Source: JBBDYG01 sp040901765
GTDB taxonomy: Bacteria > Planctomycetota > Planctomycetia > Pirellulales > Lacipirellulaceae
Reading direction: 5' to 3'
DNA length: 64,000 bases
Assembly: GCA_040901765.1 (NCBI GenBank)
Contig: JBBDYG010000043.1
Location: 112,110-176,109 of the forward strand
The notes beneath the pieces are model-generated. The model searched no databases, had not been told where the DNA came from, and was given only the letters and a program-made list of their open reading frames with translations. Position numbers and translations under genes: made by a program. Every line of letters begins with the position of its first letter. The stretch's first letter is position 1. Shown in pieces: positions 17,901 to 26,401 of this stretch.

Positions 17901-19394
17901 ATGTGGAAGTCGCTACGCACCCTAGTAGTGGCGTTGACCGTCAGCACTCTGATCATCAGCCCCGCCGCGGCATGTCGGTGGCTGCGCCACCGCTCGCATT
18001 GTTATCAGCCTTGCATGCCGGCTTATTCTTCTCCCGTCGTCTATCACTGCCAGCCGGTTAGCGATCCTTGCGGCTACGCAACGTCGGGCTGCGGCGAAAC
18101 GGTGATGAGGCATGAGTCATCGCCGCACATCGCGCCGAGCGAGCCGATGGCTCCCCGCGAACCCACACCACTCCAAGAAGAATCGACGGTGAATCGTCCC
18201 GCGGACGAAGCGCCGATGCTTCCGTTTGAAACGCGAGATACGTTCGCTCCCCCGACGCCAGTGCCCCCCGCGCGCCCCATGCCTCCCGTACCGACCGTTA
18301 CTCTGCCGGAACTTCCCGAAGAGCCGGAAGACGCCGCGGCCGCCGTCGGCACTGCTGTTGGTGAAGCCGTCGGCGAAGCGAGCAACGAAGCGGCCGAAGC
18401 CGCCGCCGATGCAGGCGAAGCGGCGGGTGACCTGTTCGCCGATCCGCCCACGGAAATTCCCCCTGGCGAGACGCCGGTAACACCGTTGCCCGAAGCGGAG
18501 CCCATGCCCCCGGCCGACACCGGCGACGACCTGTTCGATCTCGTTCCAACCGAACCCGCGCCCAGCGATCCGGCACCCGTCGAACCAGCGCCTGCCGATC
18601 CTGCGGACGACCTCTTCGGCGAGCCTGCCGCGCCGGCCGACCCCACACCCGGCACGCCGCCGGGAACTGAGGCACCCGCCGAGCCTACCGAAACTGGCGA
18701 CCTGTTCGGCGAGTCGGCGGAACCGGCACCGCCCGCTACAGAGGAACCCGCGGCAGCGGTCGAGGATTCAGCCGACCTGTTCGGCGAAACGGCCGAGCCA
18801 TTGCCCACGACCGAGCCTGCTAGCGAGGCCCCGGCCACCGTCGAAGAGCTGGCCCCGCCCGCCGACGATGCCGCGGACTTGTTCGGCGATCCTGCTATGC
18901 CCGCCGACCCTGCTGAGGAACTCACTGAGGAGCCTGCCACAGAGACCGAAACACCAGTTACCGACCCGGCAACTGACGATCTGTTCGGCGGTCCCGCCGA
19001 GCCGGCCGACGCCCCTGCGATCGACGCCCCCCCGGTAGACCCGGCCGAGGCCGATCTGTTCGGCACTCCAGCCACCGACGAAACTGCCACCCCGCCTGCT
19101 GAGGAAACCCCCGCGCCGGAAAGCGATGAACTCGGCAATCTCGACGCCGTCCTGCAAGAGCCAGGTGGCCTCGCGAGCAGCGAGTTGCGAAGCTGGAATG
19201 ACAACACCGGTCGTTATTCTTGCCGTGGCCGCATGGTCGAAATGCTCGACGGCAAGGTCCGGCTCCTCAAGGAAACCGGCCGCACAGCCACGGTGGCCAT
19301 CCACCGCCTGAGCGACCGCGACCTAGAGTTCGTCAACCGCCAAGCCGCCGCCGAACGCGGAACGCCAACCATCCACCAAACCGCACAGCGGTAA
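17901..19394 (+). CDS. secreted protein with eight DLF(G) repeats and a C-terminal SHD1 domain (497 aa)
   Basis: The signal peptide is MWKSLRTLVVALTVSTLIISPAAA, then a cysteine-rich segment (about 25-70). From about residue 110 to 410 the protein is an acidic Pro/Glu/Ala-rich disordered region carrying eight copies of a DLF motif, most as DLFGxP/S/T, spaced about 25-40 residues. The C-terminal 60 residues (SELRSWNDNTGRY, GKVRLLKETGR and VAIHRLSDRDLEFV) match SHD1, the Sla1 homology domain 1, which binds NPFxD-type peptides in yeast and is frequent in planctomycetes. A peptide-binding role at the cell surface is an inference. A perfect terminator hairpin follows the stop. Confidence 0.8.
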   Translation: MWKSLRTLVVALTVSTLIISPAAACRWLRHRSHCYQPCMPAYSSPVVYHCQPVSDPCGYATSGCGETVMRHESSPHIAPSEPMAPREPTPLQEESTVNRPADEAPMLPFETRDTFAPPTPVPPARPMPPVPTVTLPELPEEPEDAAAAVGTAVGEAVGEASNEAAEAAADAGEAAGDLFADPPTEIPPGETPVTPLPEAEPMPPADTGDDLFDLVPTEPAPSDPAPVEPAPADPADDLFGEPAAPADPTPGTPPGTEAPAEPTETGDLFGESAEPAPPATEEPAAAVEDSADLFGETAEPLPTTEPASEAPATVEELAPPADDAADLFGDPAMPADPAEELTEEPATETETPVTDPATDDLFGGPAEPADAPAIDAPPVDPAEADLFGTPATDETATPPAEETPAPESDELGNLDAVLQEPGGLASSELRSWNDNTGRYSCRGRMVEMLDGKVRLLKETGRTATVAIHRLSDRDLEFVNRQAAAERGTPTIHQTAQR

Positions 19395-19422
19395 CTTGCG
19401 GAAGTCTAAAACCAACCCTTGC

Positions 19423-19450
19423 AGCCCCGGTCTCGCATGAGACCGGGGCT
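19423..19450 (+). terminator. terminator of the SHD1 gene
   Basis: AGCCCCGGTCTC (19423-19434) and GAGACCGGGGCT (19439-19450) form a perfect 12-bp stem with a GCAT loop, followed by TTCTTCGTTT. Confidence 0.85.
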
Positions 19451-19464
19451 TCTTCGTTTGCTCG

Positions 19465-19490
19465 TAGCTGAACTCGCAAGAGTTCAGCTA
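19465..19490. repeat. perfect palindrome over the hemY stop codon
   Basis: TAGCTGAACTC-GCAA-GAGTTCAGCTA is a perfect 11-bp inverted repeat with a 4-base loop. The stop of the minus-strand protoporphyrinogen oxidase gene (19484-19486) lies in its right arm. It probably terminates that gene. Confidence 0.75.
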
Positions 19491-20896
19491 TGGGCGAGAT
19501 ATTTGACCATCCCTTCCGCCGCCGCCTCGCCGCTCTGTACGCACTGCGGAATGCCCACGCCGCGATACGCATTGCCTGCCAGCGCGAGGCCTGGTAGTTG
19601 GGCGACGCGGGCCTCGATCTGGCTGACCCGTTCCAGGTGCCCCAGATGATATTGCGGCATGCTCGCGGGCCAGCGGGCAATCTCTACGCTCTCAGCCTCG
19701 CCTTTCAAGCCGATCAATTGCCGCAGCTCGTCGGTCGCGACCTCGACCAGTTCTTGGTCCGAAAGCGCATTCATCCGCGGCTGAAGCGCGCCGCCCAAGA
19801 ACACCCGCACCAAAACGTGTCCCTGCGGCGCGCGGCCGGGGAACTTCGCGCTGGCGAAGCTGCCCGCGATGATCCTCCGTTTTTCGATCGCTGGTACTAC
19901 AAACCCGAACGCGTCGACCGGCCGCGAGATTTGGTCGGCACGAAATCCCAGGCAGACCACCGACGCGCCGGCGTACTCAATATCGCTTAATTGTTCCGCG
20001 AGCCGCGCGTCAACACCTTGCACGGCTTCCGCAACATGCGGGGCCGGCGAGGCGAAGATGACTCCATCGAAGTGGTGAACTTCGCCGCCGCGCAGTTGTA
20101 GCTCCCACTCGCCGCCGCTCGTCCGCGTCACGCGCTCGACCGGCGAGTTCACGCGACAACTGCCGGCGGGAAGCTTCGCCGCAAGCGCCGAGATGAGGCT
20201 GCCCATTCCGCCGCGCGGCGCGACGAACTTGCTGTACCGAGCGCCGCTCTCCGTTGCCGACTCGTCGGTCCGTACCCGTCGGCTCGCTCGCCACAGGCTG
20301 CCGTGTTTTTGTTCCTGTTCGATGAACTGCGGCATGGTCGCAGCCAGGCTGAGTTTTTCGGGATCGGCAGTGTAGATTCCCGACAGCAAAGGTTGCACCA
20401 GCCGCTCGAAGCATTCGCGTCCCAACCGGCGCCGCGCGAAGGAGGCAACGCTTTCGTCGCCGCCGCCCTTGTGTTTGGGGATGAATGGCTCGCAGGCCAG
20501 TCGCAGTTTGCCGCGCCAACTCAGCACGGGCGAGCGCAGGATCGGCCGCCACTTCGTCGGCGCCATGACGACAAATCCTTCGGGGATCGGCAAGAGCTTG
20601 CCGTCGCGGACCACTAGCGCCCGCCGCCGGGTCGCTTCGGTCGGCACGAGCTGGTCGGCAATCTCGAGCCGCTCGCACAACCGGAGGGCGGCGGGAATTT
20701 GCGTGATGAAACTATCGGCACTGCGCTCGATCAGGAATCCGTCGCGCGCCACCGTTTCGATGATGCCGCCGACCCGCGGCGCGGCTTCGAAAACGGTGGC
20801 CTGTACGGCCGGCGCGAGTTCGATCAGCCGGTTCGCGGCAGCCAGCCCGCTGATCCCGGCTCCGACGATAGCAACACGAGCGGTCGGGCGTGGCAT
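19484..20896 (-). CDS. hemY: protoporphyrinogen oxidase, HemY type (470 aa)
   Basis: Start at ATG 20896, directly before the FAD-binding dinucleotide motif RVAIVGAGISGLAAANRL (GxGxxG). FEAAPRVGGIIET, the substrate-side segment ERSADSFI, QPLLSGIYTADPEKLSL and the C-terminal second FAD motif (LPGLALAGNAYRGVGIPQC) all fit oxygen-dependent protoporphyrinogen IX oxidase, the penultimate step of haem synthesis (also able to oxidise coproporphyrinogen III in some bacteria). The length matches the family. It is transcribed away from a heptanucleotide repeat and separated from the outer-membrane gene upstream. Confidence 0.9.
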   Translation of the reverse strand: MPRPTARVAIVGAGISGLAAANRLIELAPAVQATVFEAAPRVGGIIETVARDGFLIERSADSFITQIPAALRLCERLEIADQLVPTEATRRRALVVRDGKLLPIPEGFVVMAPTKWRPILRSPVLSWRGKLRLACEPFIPKHKGGGDESVASFARRRLGRECFERLVQPLLSGIYTADPEKLSLAATMPQFIEQEQKHGSLWRASRRVRTDESATESGARYSKFVAPRGGMGSLISALAAKLPAGSCRVNSPVERVTRTSGGEWELQLRGGEVHHFDGVIFASPAPHVAEAVQGVDARLAEQLSDIEYAGASVVCLGFRADQISRPVDAFGFVVPAIEKRRIIAGSFASAKFPGRAPQGHVLVRVFLGGALQPRMNALSDQELVEVATDELRQLIGLKGEAESVEIARWPASMPQYHLGHLERVSQIEARVAQLPGLALAGNAYRGVGIPQCVQSGEAAAEGMVKYLAHS

Positions 20897-20941
20897 GGCG
20901 GCGAGCGTGGCGAAGCAGATAGCGACCGAAACTGGGCTGGC

Positions 20942-20969
20942 CGACAGCCGATAGCCGAGAGCCGACAGC
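20942..20969. repeat. heptanucleotide array (CGACAGC type), four units
   Basis: Four 7-base units (CGACAGC, CGATAGC, CGAGAGC, CGACAGC) follow one another upstream of hemY. The same unit family is found as an inverted pair at 38149-38233. Confidence 0.75.
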
Positions 20970-20999
20970 CCGTCCTCAGCCTCCATGCTAACTGGCGGT

Positions 21000-21863
21000 T
21001 TAGTAGGGCCGCCACCCCCAATAGGTCGGTGGCTGTCCCCCGAACCGCCACTCGACGCCGAACGTGAGCGTGAAATTGTTGAGCGTGCCAACGTCGTTTT
21101 GACCGAACGCCAGGTTGTCGACAATCTCGCCGCGAAAGACCATCGTGCGATGGATTTGGTATTTCACTCCCACGCCGAAAGGGATGGTGAACAGCGATTC
21201 ATTTTGCTTACTGCCGAGGTCGTTAATGAGATTCACGTTGGTAAGCCCGAACCCGGCGCGATAGTAGGGCCGAACGCGCGAGTCGCCCCACGGGTAGTAC
21301 ATCAAGCTAAGATCGTAGATGTAGAAGTTGTTGCTAGGAATGACGTTCCCCACGCCAGTGGCCAGGTCGGGCGTGGACCACGCAAAGCGGAACTGCGATC
21401 CCCAATAGTGGTCCCAGTCCCAACCCAGATGAAGCGCCCCGAGAATATCGTTGTTACGGCGAGAGTTCGGCGCGAACGCCTTCGTTGTGACGAGCGCACC
21501 AAAATCGACGCCCACTTCGAAAGGTCGGTTGAGCCAACTCGTTCCGCGCAGCGGCTGGCCCCGGCCGACCGAGCGGCCATCAATCGAGGAATGGTGCAGC
21601 CGTAGTGGCGAGTCCCAAAAGCCACCGGCGCCCTCCCACTCCTCCGACGGACCATATCCGCCGTCGTCCCCATAATCAGGAACTGGTTCGTATTCGTTCC
21701 ACGGGCCAACGACCGGTCCATCGGGGACCATGTAGGCAGGGGCTTCCATTGGTGCAGGCGTTGGCACGTCCTCCTGTCCGGTCGCGAGTTCCGCAAATGC
21801 GCATACCGATGCAGCAATGCAAAAGCACGCAACTCGATGGATGTTCAATAGAACGCGCACCAT
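21000..21863 (-). CDS. outer-membrane beta-barrel protein (287 aa)
   Basis: A signal peptide (VACFCIAASVCAFAELATG) is followed by a Pro/Gly-rich, acidic segment (about 35-85) and a C-terminal region of alternating hydrophobic/aromatic strands (FEVGVDFGALV, SNNFYIYDLSLMYYP, VRPYYRAGFGLTNV, FTIPFGVGVKYQI, FTLTFGVEWRFG). The strand pattern and the terminal aromatic WGWRPY fit an OmpA/OmpW-like eight-stranded barrel. The role could be a small porin or a structural protein. The start ATG lies at 21863 with no strong ribosome-binding site. Confidence 0.75.
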   Translation of the reverse strand: MVRVLLNIHRVACFCIAASVCAFAELATGQEDVPTPAPMEAPAYMVPDGPVVGPWNEYEPVPDYGDDGGYGPSEEWEGAGGFWDSPLRLHHSSIDGRSVGRGQPLRGTSWLNRPFEVGVDFGALVTTKAFAPNSRRNNDILGALHLGWDWDHYWGSQFRFAWSTPDLATGVGNVIPSNNFYIYDLSLMYYPWGDSRVRPYYRAGFGLTNVNLINDLGSKQNESLFTIPFGVGVKYQIHRTMVFRGEIVDNLAFGQNDVGTLNNFTLTFGVEWRFGGQPPTYWGWRPY

Positions 21864-22158
21864 GACGCCGCTGGCGCGGGACTGCCCGCGCGAGATCCCA
21901 AGGATGCCCGGCCGACGGGCACGACGAGAAAAGTGCGGGATTATGCCAACGAACCCGCGGCGGCGTCAATGCGAGCTATCGCGGTGAGGAATTCGTTGGG
22001 TGCAAGTCGCTAGATATGCGGGTTTCCGCGGTTGTGCCACTGTGCCACGCTGCGCACACACACGTAGCTGGCAAACAATAGCCACCTCTCGCATTTGCGC
22101 AACGCGAAGTTGGGCATCCGTCACCAGGGCCGCGGAAAAGCTCAAAGTGCGACTTACG

Positions 22159-23283
22159 CTAGCGGTCTTGCGCGAGATCCTCACCGGGAGTGCTAGCGGA
22201 TGCCGAGCTATTGGGCGTCTGCTCGGCCACGCGTGCGGCATCGTTTTCATCCTTGGGCGGCTCGGCCGACTCTTCGGCCTTCGGTGGCACCACGTTCGCG
22301 TACGCCGTGCAAACCGCTGCGAAGCTGTCGCCAAGATCGGTCGAAATGTGGATCGGCAGCTTGAGCTTGCTCGGTTCGCTTTTCGCCACAAATACCACCT
22401 CGACAATGTGCATTGCCTTCGACTCGGTGCTGTCATTGGTAAAGGTGAACTGCTGATCCGCGCAATTGATGTCGGTGATCTTGAATGGCTTTTTCCCGCG
22501 AACGATCAACTTCTTGCTGACAGTTTGACCCGTCGGCACGTCGCCAAGCACCAGATTCTCCGGTGAGACGGCAAGCTCCGGAACGATTTGGCCCTGCACG
22601 TCGAGTGGTATGCGCAGCTTGTTTCCATCATTGGTGACGATCACAAGTTGCTCATTCAAATATCCCGCGGGCGCGGTCGGCTTGAGCCGCACGAGCAAAT
22701 CGTACGCGACCCTGCCAGCTTGACGCCCCGTCTCGGTCAATTCGACCTCGAATTGGCTGCTCGAATCGGAGGGCGCGACCACGTCGGTGATTTTCCAGTC
22801 GGCCCGGCCGGCGTAGGTGACCGACACCTTCTTTTCGTTTTCCGAGCCTTGATCGATCTTGCCGAACTCCACCGACCCGGGTTGGAATACTACGTCGCCG
22901 CGAATGTTGCCATGCACGCGCAACTGCACCTGCGTGGGAAACGGTTTGTCGATAATCACGGTCAGGGTGGCACTATGCAAACCCGTGAAGGTGCGGGTGT
23001 TGAACTTGGCAACGATGTACCCGGTCTCATGCGATTTCAGGTTGGGGTTTTCAATCGAGGGGTCCGTGCAGCCGCAACTCGAACGGACGCTTGCCAGGTG
23101 TACTTCCTCTTTCCAAATATTCTTGACGGGGAACTTGAAGACCGTGTCGGAGCCGCGCGCGACGGTACCAAAATCGTGATCGCGCGTTTCGAACATTTTC
23201 GGCGCCCACGGCTCCGAGCAAACGCAGCGAGGCACGAGAACCGCGAGAATGAACAGACTCCAGGTGCTAGCGGCGCGACACAT
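22159..23283 (-). CDS. DUF1573 domain-containing exported protein (374 aa)
   Basis: Start at ATG 23283, with AGAGGAA about 8 bases upstream. The signal peptide MCRAASTWSLFILAVLVPRCVCS is followed by a DUF1573 domain (about 30-130, with DHDFGTVARGSDT, the conserved SSCGCTDPSI and TFTGLHSATLTVIID). A second Ig-like beta domain (about 140-230) and a third (about 245-335) come next, with an acidic Ala/Ser-rich tail. The SSCGCT motif typifies this family, in which Ig-like beta-sandwich domains act in the periplasm or on the surface; the exact role is unknown. Confidence 0.85.
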   Translation of the reverse strand: MCRAASTWSLFILAVLVPRCVCSEPWAPKMFETRDHDFGTVARGSDTVFKFPVKNIWKEEVHLASVRSSCGCTDPSIENPNLKSHETGYIVAKFNTRTFTGLHSATLTVIIDKPFPTQVQLRVHGNIRGDVVFQPGSVEFGKIDQGSENEKKVSVTYAGRADWKITDVVAPSDSSSQFEVELTETGRQAGRVAYDLLVRLKPTAPAGYLNEQLVIVTNDGNKLRIPLDVQGQIVPELAVSPENLVLGDVPTGQTVSKKLIVRGKKPFKITDINCADQQFTFTNDSTESKAMHIVEVVFVAKSEPSKLKLPIHISTDLGDSFAAVCTAYANVVPPKAEESAEPPKDENDAARVAEQTPNSSASASTPGEDLAQDR

Positions 23284-23669
23284 CGCGAAGTTCCTCTTGG
23301 TAGGCAGCCCACGCAACTCCGGCAACTGGGCTGCAATCAGCGGTGAGCATGTCGGCTGCGGAAACCCCACCGCAATACCCGTGCCGGCATCTCTTGTCCA
23401 ATATACATCTCAATTCCATGCGGGAGAGCGCGTTATCAAGATTTCGGCATTGTGCATCAAACGGTCGAAAAATAGGAAGATCAATTAGGAAAGGCGGACT
23501 AGAGAAGCCTTGCGGCGCGGCTGCGGTTGCCAGCCAACCAGGTAGCCCGCACAATAAACAGGGAGAAGCCATTCCCGTCCTGAGACGTTTGTCTCAGTCT
23601 GGTTCCCGCAATGCACCATGAATGATCGGCCCCAGCACGGCAAACTCTAAAGCGACCAAAGGAAAACCA
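23284..23669. other. divergent intergenic region with a regulatory hairpin
   Basis: This is the spacer between the DUF1573 gene (minus) and the NHL-thioredoxin gene (plus). The notable sequence is the palindrome at 23580-23597. No other gene or RNA is apparent. Confidence 0.5.
23580..23597. promoter_or_regulatory. 7-bp palindrome CTGAGAC-GTTT-GTCTCAG
   Basis: A perfect inverted repeat with a 4-base loop lies 73 bases before the thioredoxin start. It could be an operator or a leader hairpin; no protein partner can be named. Confidence 0.4.
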
Positions 23670-25346
23670 GTGGCCCGGATACTCGAATTGACGGCTGTAC
23701 TAATTGCGCTGGCTGGCGCGAACTCCGTGGCGGGCGAGCCTGCGGAAGCGAATCCCGCCACCCCCGCTGCGGTTGGCGCCGCGGCTGTGGATCATCCTTT
23801 TCCCCGTCGAGTGCCCGCCCCCGAGCTGACGGGAGGCACCGGCTGGGTCAACGCGGCCGAACCCCTGTCGCTGGCCCAGCTTCGCGGCAAGTTCGTCCTC
23901 CTCGACTTCTGGACCTATTGCTGCATTAACTGCATCCACCAGATACCCGAGCTTGAAAAACTCGAACGGGCGTATCCCCATCAGTTGGTCGTGGTCGGCG
24001 TTCATTCGGCGAAGTTCGACGGCGAGCAGGACATCCAGAATATCCGCGATGCGGTGCTTCGTTACGAAATCGAGCACCCCGTGGTGAACGACCCCGAAAT
24101 GGCGATCTGGCACCGCTACGGCGTGCGAAGTTGGCCGACGATGGTGCTGATTGACCCCAATGGCGAAGCCGTGTGGATCGCTAGCGGCGAGAAAACCTTT
24201 GAAGAACTTCGGCAACCACTCGAACTCGGCATCGCTTACTATCGACAACAGGGGCAGCTTAACGAGCAACCGCGACGGTTCGAGACCGAAGCCAGCAAAG
24301 CCCAGCCATCGCCGTTAAAATTTCCCGGCAAAGTGCTGGCCGACGAGGCCTCGGACCGGCTGTTTATTGCCGACAGCAACCACAACCGAATTGTCGTCGC
24401 GACGCTCGAAGGCGAATTGATAACGACGATCGGCTCGGGCTTGGAAGGGCGCGCCGACGGCACCTTTCAGACCTGCCAGTTCCACCATCCCCAAGGAATG
24501 GCACTCGATGGCGACAAGCTTTATGTGGCCGATACGGAAAACCATCTGTTGCGCGAGGTGGACCTCACCAACGGCAGCGTGACCACCATCGCCGGCACGG
24601 GACAGCAGGCCCGCGGCTTTGCCGGGCTTGACCCAACCGCGGCACCGACCAACACTTCGCTGGCCAGCCCCTGGGCGTTGTGGATTCACGAAGGACAGTT
24701 GTACGTCGCCATGGCCGGAACGCATCAAATCTGGATCATGCCGCTCGATAAGTCCTCGATCAGTCCCTACGCCGGCAATGGCCGTGAGGATGTTGTCGAT
24801 GGCCGGCTACTGCCGAGAACCCCCTACCGGTTGGGTTTTTCCTCGTTTGCCCAGCCGAGTGGACTGGCCTCCGACGGCGAGCGGCTGTTCGTAGCCGACA
24901 GCGAAGGGAGTACCATTCGTGCCGTGCCGTTCGATCGCAAGGGAAAGGTGGAGACGCTGGTTGGGCTGACCAACACGCTCTTCGATTTTGGCGACGTGGA
25001 TGGCGTCGGCGACGATGTCCGTTTGCAGCACGCGTTAGGCGTGGCGTGGCACGGTGAGAACCTTTACGTGGCGGACACATATAACAATAAGATAAAAGTG
25101 CTCGATGTAGAAGAACGAAGCTGCAAGACATTCGCGGGAAACGGCGAGTCGGGCCATGCCGACGCCGAGTCGCCCCTGGCCGCCACCTTCGACGAACCGG
25201 CCGGCCTGACGGCGGCGGCGGGCAAATTGTACGTGGCCGACACGAACAATCACCTGATTCGCGTGATCGACCTCGAGCACGGCAATCGAGTGAGCACACT
25301 CGCGATCGAAGGTCTCGCTCCGCTACCGGCCGCCGAAAAACCGTAG
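23670..25346 (+). CDS. exported thioredoxin-like protein with NHL repeats, NHLRC2-like (558 aa)
   Basis: GTG 23670 is preferred over ATG 23622 because AAAGGA lies about 7 bases upstream and the product then starts with a signal peptide (MARILELTAVLIALAGANSVAG). A thioredoxin-like domain (about 60-190) has DFWTYCCINCIHQIPEL, whose CCINC replaces the usual CxxC, and a cis-Pro-like RSWPTMVLIDP. About five to six NHL repeats follow (about 215-540; for example LYVADTENHLLREVD, LYVADTYNNKIKVLD), forming a beta-propeller. The same order occurs in NHLRC2 proteins. Probably a periplasmic redox or binding protein. Confidence 0.85.
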   Translation: MARILELTAVLIALAGANSVAGEPAEANPATPAAVGAAAVDHPFPRRVPAPELTGGTGWVNAAEPLSLAQLRGKFVLLDFWTYCCINCIHQIPELEKLERAYPHQLVVVGVHSAKFDGEQDIQNIRDAVLRYEIEHPVVNDPEMAIWHRYGVRSWPTMVLIDPNGEAVWIASGEKTFEELRQPLELGIAYYRQQGQLNEQPRRFETEASKAQPSPLKFPGKVLADEASDRLFIADSNHNRIVVATLEGELITTIGSGLEGRADGTFQTCQFHHPQGMALDGDKLYVADTENHLLREVDLTNGSVTTIAGTGQQARGFAGLDPTAAPTNTSLASPWALWIHEGQLYVAMAGTHQIWIMPLDKSSISPYAGNGREDVVDGRLLPRTPYRLGFSSFAQPSGLASDGERLFVADSEGSTIRAVPFDRKGKVETLVGLTNTLFDFGDVDGVGDDVRLQHALGVAWHGENLYVADTYNNKIKVLDVEERSCKTFAGNGESGHADAESPLAATFDEPAGLTAAAGKLYVADTNNHLIRVIDLEHGNRVSTLAIEGLAPLPAAEKP

Positions 25347-25358
25347 CGCCTGCGCGCA

Positions 25359-26363
25359 ATGGATGGATCCTTGATGCGCCAATTCGGCGGTTTAGCACGG
25401 ATGCTCGCGTTCGCGATGGCGGCCTTTATGGCGGTCCTGCTGTCGGCTGTTACTGCGCCCGCGCGGACCATCGCCCTGTACGAAGCCGGCACCGGGGCGA
25501 CCGTTTGGGATCCCTATCGACACTGGCTTTGGTGGCCGGAGGATATTCCGCAGTCGGCCAATCCGCTCGCCGTACCCATTGTGAACGATCAAGGAAGCGG
25601 GCTGAATTCCTGGTCAATCACTGACAACGCGGTGGGAGTTCCCAACCCGGCTTATGTGACTGCGATCGGGCCGGCGTCGGCCAGCGAACTGCTAACCGAC
25701 GGTTGGCGTTTCACGGCCCGCGCTCGCCTCGTGAGCGACTTCGGCGGCGGACCCAGCATGGGGTTGAGCGTCTATCTTGGCGGGAAGGTGTTCGTTGCGC
25801 AATTAGACTTTGGTTCGACCGGCGGTCTCCAGGCAACGCTGTTTGATATCCCGAGTCGCGTGATTCCGCTTACTTCGGCGGGATCTGCCGCTTCGGCGTT
25901 CCACACTTTCGAGTTGCGCTCCGAGGGCGGATCTCAGCAAACCGCATTTCTTTTCGACGGGCAAGAAGTCGCCCGATGGTCGGGATTTCTCGCCGCGCAC
26001 CCGAACATCGTTCGCTGGGGAACTAGTTCGGCGATCCACCGCGGCCAGATGAATTTCCACCGGGTCGAGCTCGCCACGCTCGATACGTTCGTACCCTTAA
26101 CCGGCGACTATAACGGCGACGGCGTTGTGGACGCCGCGGACTACACCGTCTGGCGGGACCACCGCGGCTCGAACTACGCCGCCGCCGATGGCAATGGCAA
26201 TGGCACGGTAGACACGGGGGATTACACCGTGTGGAAGGCAAACTTCAGTGATGCACAAGGATCGGCGAGTGCCGTGCCCGAGCCGGCCTTGGGACCGGTG
26301 CTGTTTTTGCTTGCCGTCACGCTCGTTTCGCGGGCGAGAGTGGCACGAGTCTCCGACTCGTGA
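25359..26363 (+). CDS. exported PEP-CTERM protein with dockerin-like repeat (334 aa)
   Basis: A signal peptide (about 12-36) and a beta-rich lectin-like domain of unknown ligand (about 40-245) come first. A dockerin-like pair of calcium loops follows (GDYNGDGVVDAADYTVWRD at about 249 and DGNGNGTVDTGDYTVWKANF), then a PEP-CTERM tail (AVPEPALGPVLFLLAVTLVSRARVA). PEP-CTERM tails direct export and sorting by an exosortase, which is not in this window. The last codons and the stop lie inside a perfect 42-bp palindrome. The dockerin-like loops may mediate docking or calcium-dependent folding. Confidence 0.8.
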   Translation: MDGSLMRQFGGLARMLAFAMAAFMAVLLSAVTAPARTIALYEAGTGATVWDPYRHWLWWPEDIPQSANPLAVPIVNDQGSGLNSWSITDNAVGVPNPAYVTAIGPASASELLTDGWRFTARARLVSDFGGGPSMGLSVYLGGKVFVAQLDFGSTGGLQATLFDIPSRVIPLTSAGSAASAFHTFELRSEGGSQQTAFLFDGQEVARWSGFLAAHPNIVRWGTSSAIHRGQMNFHRVELATLDTFVPLTGDYNGDGVVDAADYTVWRDHRGSNYAAADGNGNGTVDTGDYTVWKANFSDAQGSASAVPEPALGPVLFLLAVTLVSRARVARVSDS

Positions 26364-26385
26364 ATTCACGAGTCGGAGACTCGTG
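26344..26385. repeat. perfect 42-bp palindrome at the PEP-CTERM gene end
   Basis: A perfect palindrome centred between 26364 and 26365, whose left half begins CACGAGTCTCCGACTCGTG. Each half also contains its own CACGAGT/ACTCGTG inverted repeat, so it can form a long hairpin or a cruciform. It covers the stop codon at 26361-26363 and lies 17 bases before the tyrA start. TACAAT at 26387-26392 resembles a -10 box. It may serve as a terminator and part of the next promoter. Confidence 0.85.
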
Positions 26386-26401
26386 CTACAATAATCTCGC
26401 C

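Noticed and set aside
18074..19207. Long minus-strand open frame (377 codons)
   Set aside because: It is the antisense of the DLFG/SHD1 gene; the Ser/Gly/Ala-rich product has no start signal and reflects the repeat composition of the real gene.
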